Shown one piece after another: positions 11,698 to 13,047 of a stretch of DNA of 13,047 bases (its first letter is position 1; each line of letters begins with the position of its first letter). A program made the translations under genes and the position numbers. Where the stretch lies: contig DASPKS010000134.1 of assembly GCA_035628035.1 (NCBI GenBank), positions 1 through 13,047 of the forward strand, written 5' to 3'. The notes under the pieces were generated by a model. The model did no database searches. It saw only the letters and a list, made by a program, of their open reading frames with translations, and was not told the origin of the DNA. Source of the stretch: DASPKS01 sp035628035 (GTDB taxonomy: Bacteria; Bacteroidota; Rhodothermia; Rhodothermales; Rubricoccaceae).

Positions 11698-13047
11698 CTA
11701 CGCGTCCAGTTCGCGGAGGCGGAACCGCTGGAGCTTGCCCGTCTGCGTGCGCGGGAGGGTGTCCATGAACTGCACCGCGCGGGGGTACTTGTACGGCGCG
11801 ATCTCCTGCTTGACGAAGTCCTGCAGCTCCCGCATGAGCTCGTCTGATGGGGCACGTCCCTCGCGGAGGACGACGAACGCCTTGACGATCTGCCCGCGTG
11901 CCTCGTCCGGCACGCCGACGACGCCGCACTCGGCCACGGCCGGGTGCCGCAGCAGCACGCTCTCCACCTCCAGCCCGGCGATGTTGTACCCGCCCGAGAT
12001 GATCATGTCGTCGGCGCGGGCCTGGTAGAAGAAGAAACCGTCCTCGTCCACGAGGTAAGCGTCGCCGGGGTAGTTCCACCCGTCTTTGACGTACTCGCGC
12101 TGGCGCTCCGGGTCGTCGAGGTAGCGGCAGCCCGTCGGGCCCCGCACCGCGAGGAGGCCGACCGTCCCCGCGGGCACCTCGTTGCCCTCCTTGTCCACGA
12201 CGCGCGCCTCATAGCCGGGGACGGGCTTGCCCGTAGCGCCGGGGCGCTGTTCGGCGGCGGGAACCGAGATGAAGATGTGCAGCATCTCCGTCGAGCCGAT
12301 ACCATCCACGATGCGGAGGCCGGTGGCGCGGTGCCACGCCTCGGAGGTCGGCGCGGGCAGCGGCTCGCCGGCCGAAACGCACTGCTGGAGGCTCGACACA
12401 TCGAAGCGCTCGAGCGCGCCGAGCATCGCGCGATAGGCCGTCGGCGAGGTGAAGCAGACCGTCGCGCGGTGCTGCTGGATGGCGTCGAGGAGCCCTTCGG
12501 GACCGGGCTTCGCCGGGAAGACCATCGAGGCGCCGAACCGCATCGGGAACAGGAGCAGCCCGCCGAGGCCGAAGGTGAAGGCGAGCGGCGGCGAGCCGGT
12601 GAACACGTCGTCGGGCGTGATGTCGAGGCACGAGCGCGGGAAGGCGTCGCAGATGGCGAGCACGTCGCGGTGGAAGTGCATCGTCGCCTTCGCGTTGCCC
12701 GTCGTGCCGGAGGTGAACGCGATGAGCACCACGTCGTCGGCCGCCGTATCCACCGCCTCGAATTGCTCGGGCTTGCTTCGCATCCGCGTTTCGAGCCCGT
12801 CACCCTCCTCCGCCCCGAAGAGGAGCACCTGCTTGAGCATGTCCGTTTGCTGCTGCGTTTTCTCTAGCTCGACCGAGCAGCTCGCATGGCAGAGCGCCAG
12901 CCGCACGCGCGCCTTCTCGACGGTGTACGTCAGCTCCGACGCGCGGAGCAGCGGCATCGTCGCGACGGCGATCCCTCCCGCCTTGACGACGGCGAACCAC
13001 GCGGCAGCCAGTGTCGGCACGTTCGGGCCGTGTAGCAGCACGCGCTC
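11698..13047 (-). CDS. 2-aminobenzoate/benzoate-CoA ligase-like enzyme (N-terminus beyond window)
   Basis: The frame runs open from the right window edge to the TAG at 11700-11698 and gives 449 residues. Related ligases have about 540, so roughly 90-100 N-terminal residues are outside. Numbering from the edge: phosphate-binding motif TSGTTGNAK 112-120, GIGSTEMLHIFIS (249-261) typical of benzoate-CoA ligases, PGD 327-329 in the position of the usual TGD, ADDMIISGGYNIAGLEVE near 345-361, and the C-terminal lysine motif QTGK with Lys438. The run KPVPGYEARVVD, GPTGCRYL, QIVKAFVVLREG and PYKYPRAVQF is closest to 2-aminobenzoate (anthranilate)-CoA ligases. It activates an aromatic acid through acyl-AMP to the CoA thioester in the cytoplasm. 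Two motif positions differ from the usual consensus (Ala for Pro at 119, Pro for Thr at 327), which may be clade-typical. A four-helix membrane protein follows after 9 nt. The exact substrate is unproven. Confidence 0.93.
   Translation of the reverse strand, partial: ERVLLHGPNVPTLAAAWFAVVKAGGIAVATMPLLRASELTYTVEKARVRLALCHASCSVELEKTQQQTDMLKQVLLFGAEEGDGLETRMRSKPEQFEAVDTAADDVVLIAFTSGTTGNAKATMHFHRDVLAICDAFPRSCLDITPDDVFTGSPPLAFTFGLGGLLLFPMRFGASMVFPAKPGPEGLLDAIQQHRATVCFTSPTAYRAMLGALERFDVSSLQQCVSAGEPLPAPTSEAWHRATGLRIVDGIGSTEMLHIFISVPAAEQRPGATGKPVPGYEARVVDKEGNEVPAGTVGLLAVRGPTGCRYLDDPERQREYVKDGWNYPGDAYLVDEDGFFFYQARADDMIISGGYNIAGLEVESVLLRHPAVAECGVVGVPDEARGQIVKAFVVLREGRAPSDELMRELQDFVKQEIAPYKYPRAVQFMDTLPRTQTGKLQRFRLRELDA

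Noticed and set aside
11944..12867. A plus-strand open frame of 307 codons opposite the aryl-CoA ligase
   Set aside because: The ligase on the other strand has every adenylation motif; this frame has only biased Arg/Ala/Val composition.
1..13047. A defence, toxin-antitoxin, CRISPR or mobile system
   Set aside because: No transposase, integrase, nuclease, reverse transcriptase, repeat array or toxin-antitoxin pair is seen; the DinB-like and methyltransferase genes are better read as ordinary metabolic or unknown proteins.

Overview
This is a roughly 69% GC bacterial window. It carries a type IX secretion (T9SS) type A C-terminal sorting domain (gene at 7378-8244). Several starts have no recognisable Shine-Dalgarno sequence, and some upstream regions carry Bacteroidota-like TTG-N20-TAnnTT elements. 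Together these suggest a GC-rich member of the Bacteroidota/Rhodothermota group, such as the Rhodothermales (Rubricoccus, Rubrivirga or Salinibacter type). That placement is inferred from protein features, not from a database match. Nearly all of the window is coding, on both strands, with short gaps. I saw no rRNA, tRNA, CRISPR array, insertion sequence or phage gene.

Region 1 (1-2550, +) is a tight three-gene run: the C-terminal part of a DUF1111 di-heme oxidoreductase cut by the window edge, a small membrane-anchored Rieske [2Fe-2S] protein, and an outer-membrane porin. It looks like a cell-envelope redox/transport unit. Region 2 (2584-4282, -) holds a small STAS/SpoIIAA-like protein and a PD40 (TolB-like) beta-propeller lipoprotein. 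A divergent promoter region separates it from region 3.

Region 3 (4395-9250, +) starts with a thioredoxin-TPR protein of CnoX/YbbN type and a cysteine-containing lipoprotein of unknown function. A MaoC hydratase and an SDR dehydrogenase 12 nt apart follow; together they could perform the hydration and dehydrogenation steps of a beta-oxidation-like pathway. Next come a T9SS-exported protein, a DinB-fold protein and a small lipoprotein. Region 4 (9322-10453, +) pairs a DUF1801 protein with a class I SAM methyltransferase behind the best promoter candidate in the window. A 262-nt non-coding stretch with an AT-rich island then leads to a small secreted protein (10716-11195).

Region 5 (11227-13047, -) converges on region 4. 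It contains an aryl-CoA ligase closely resembling 2-aminobenzoate/benzoate-CoA ligases, truncated by the window end, followed after 9 nt by a four-helix membrane protein. The ligase suggests aromatic acid activation, and the rest of that pathway probably lies beyond the right edge. No established defence or mobile system is visible. The most interesting items are the DUF1111-Rieske-porin unit, the aryl-CoA ligase/membrane protein pair, and two promoter-overlapping inverted repeats that share the half-site AGGGTACG.
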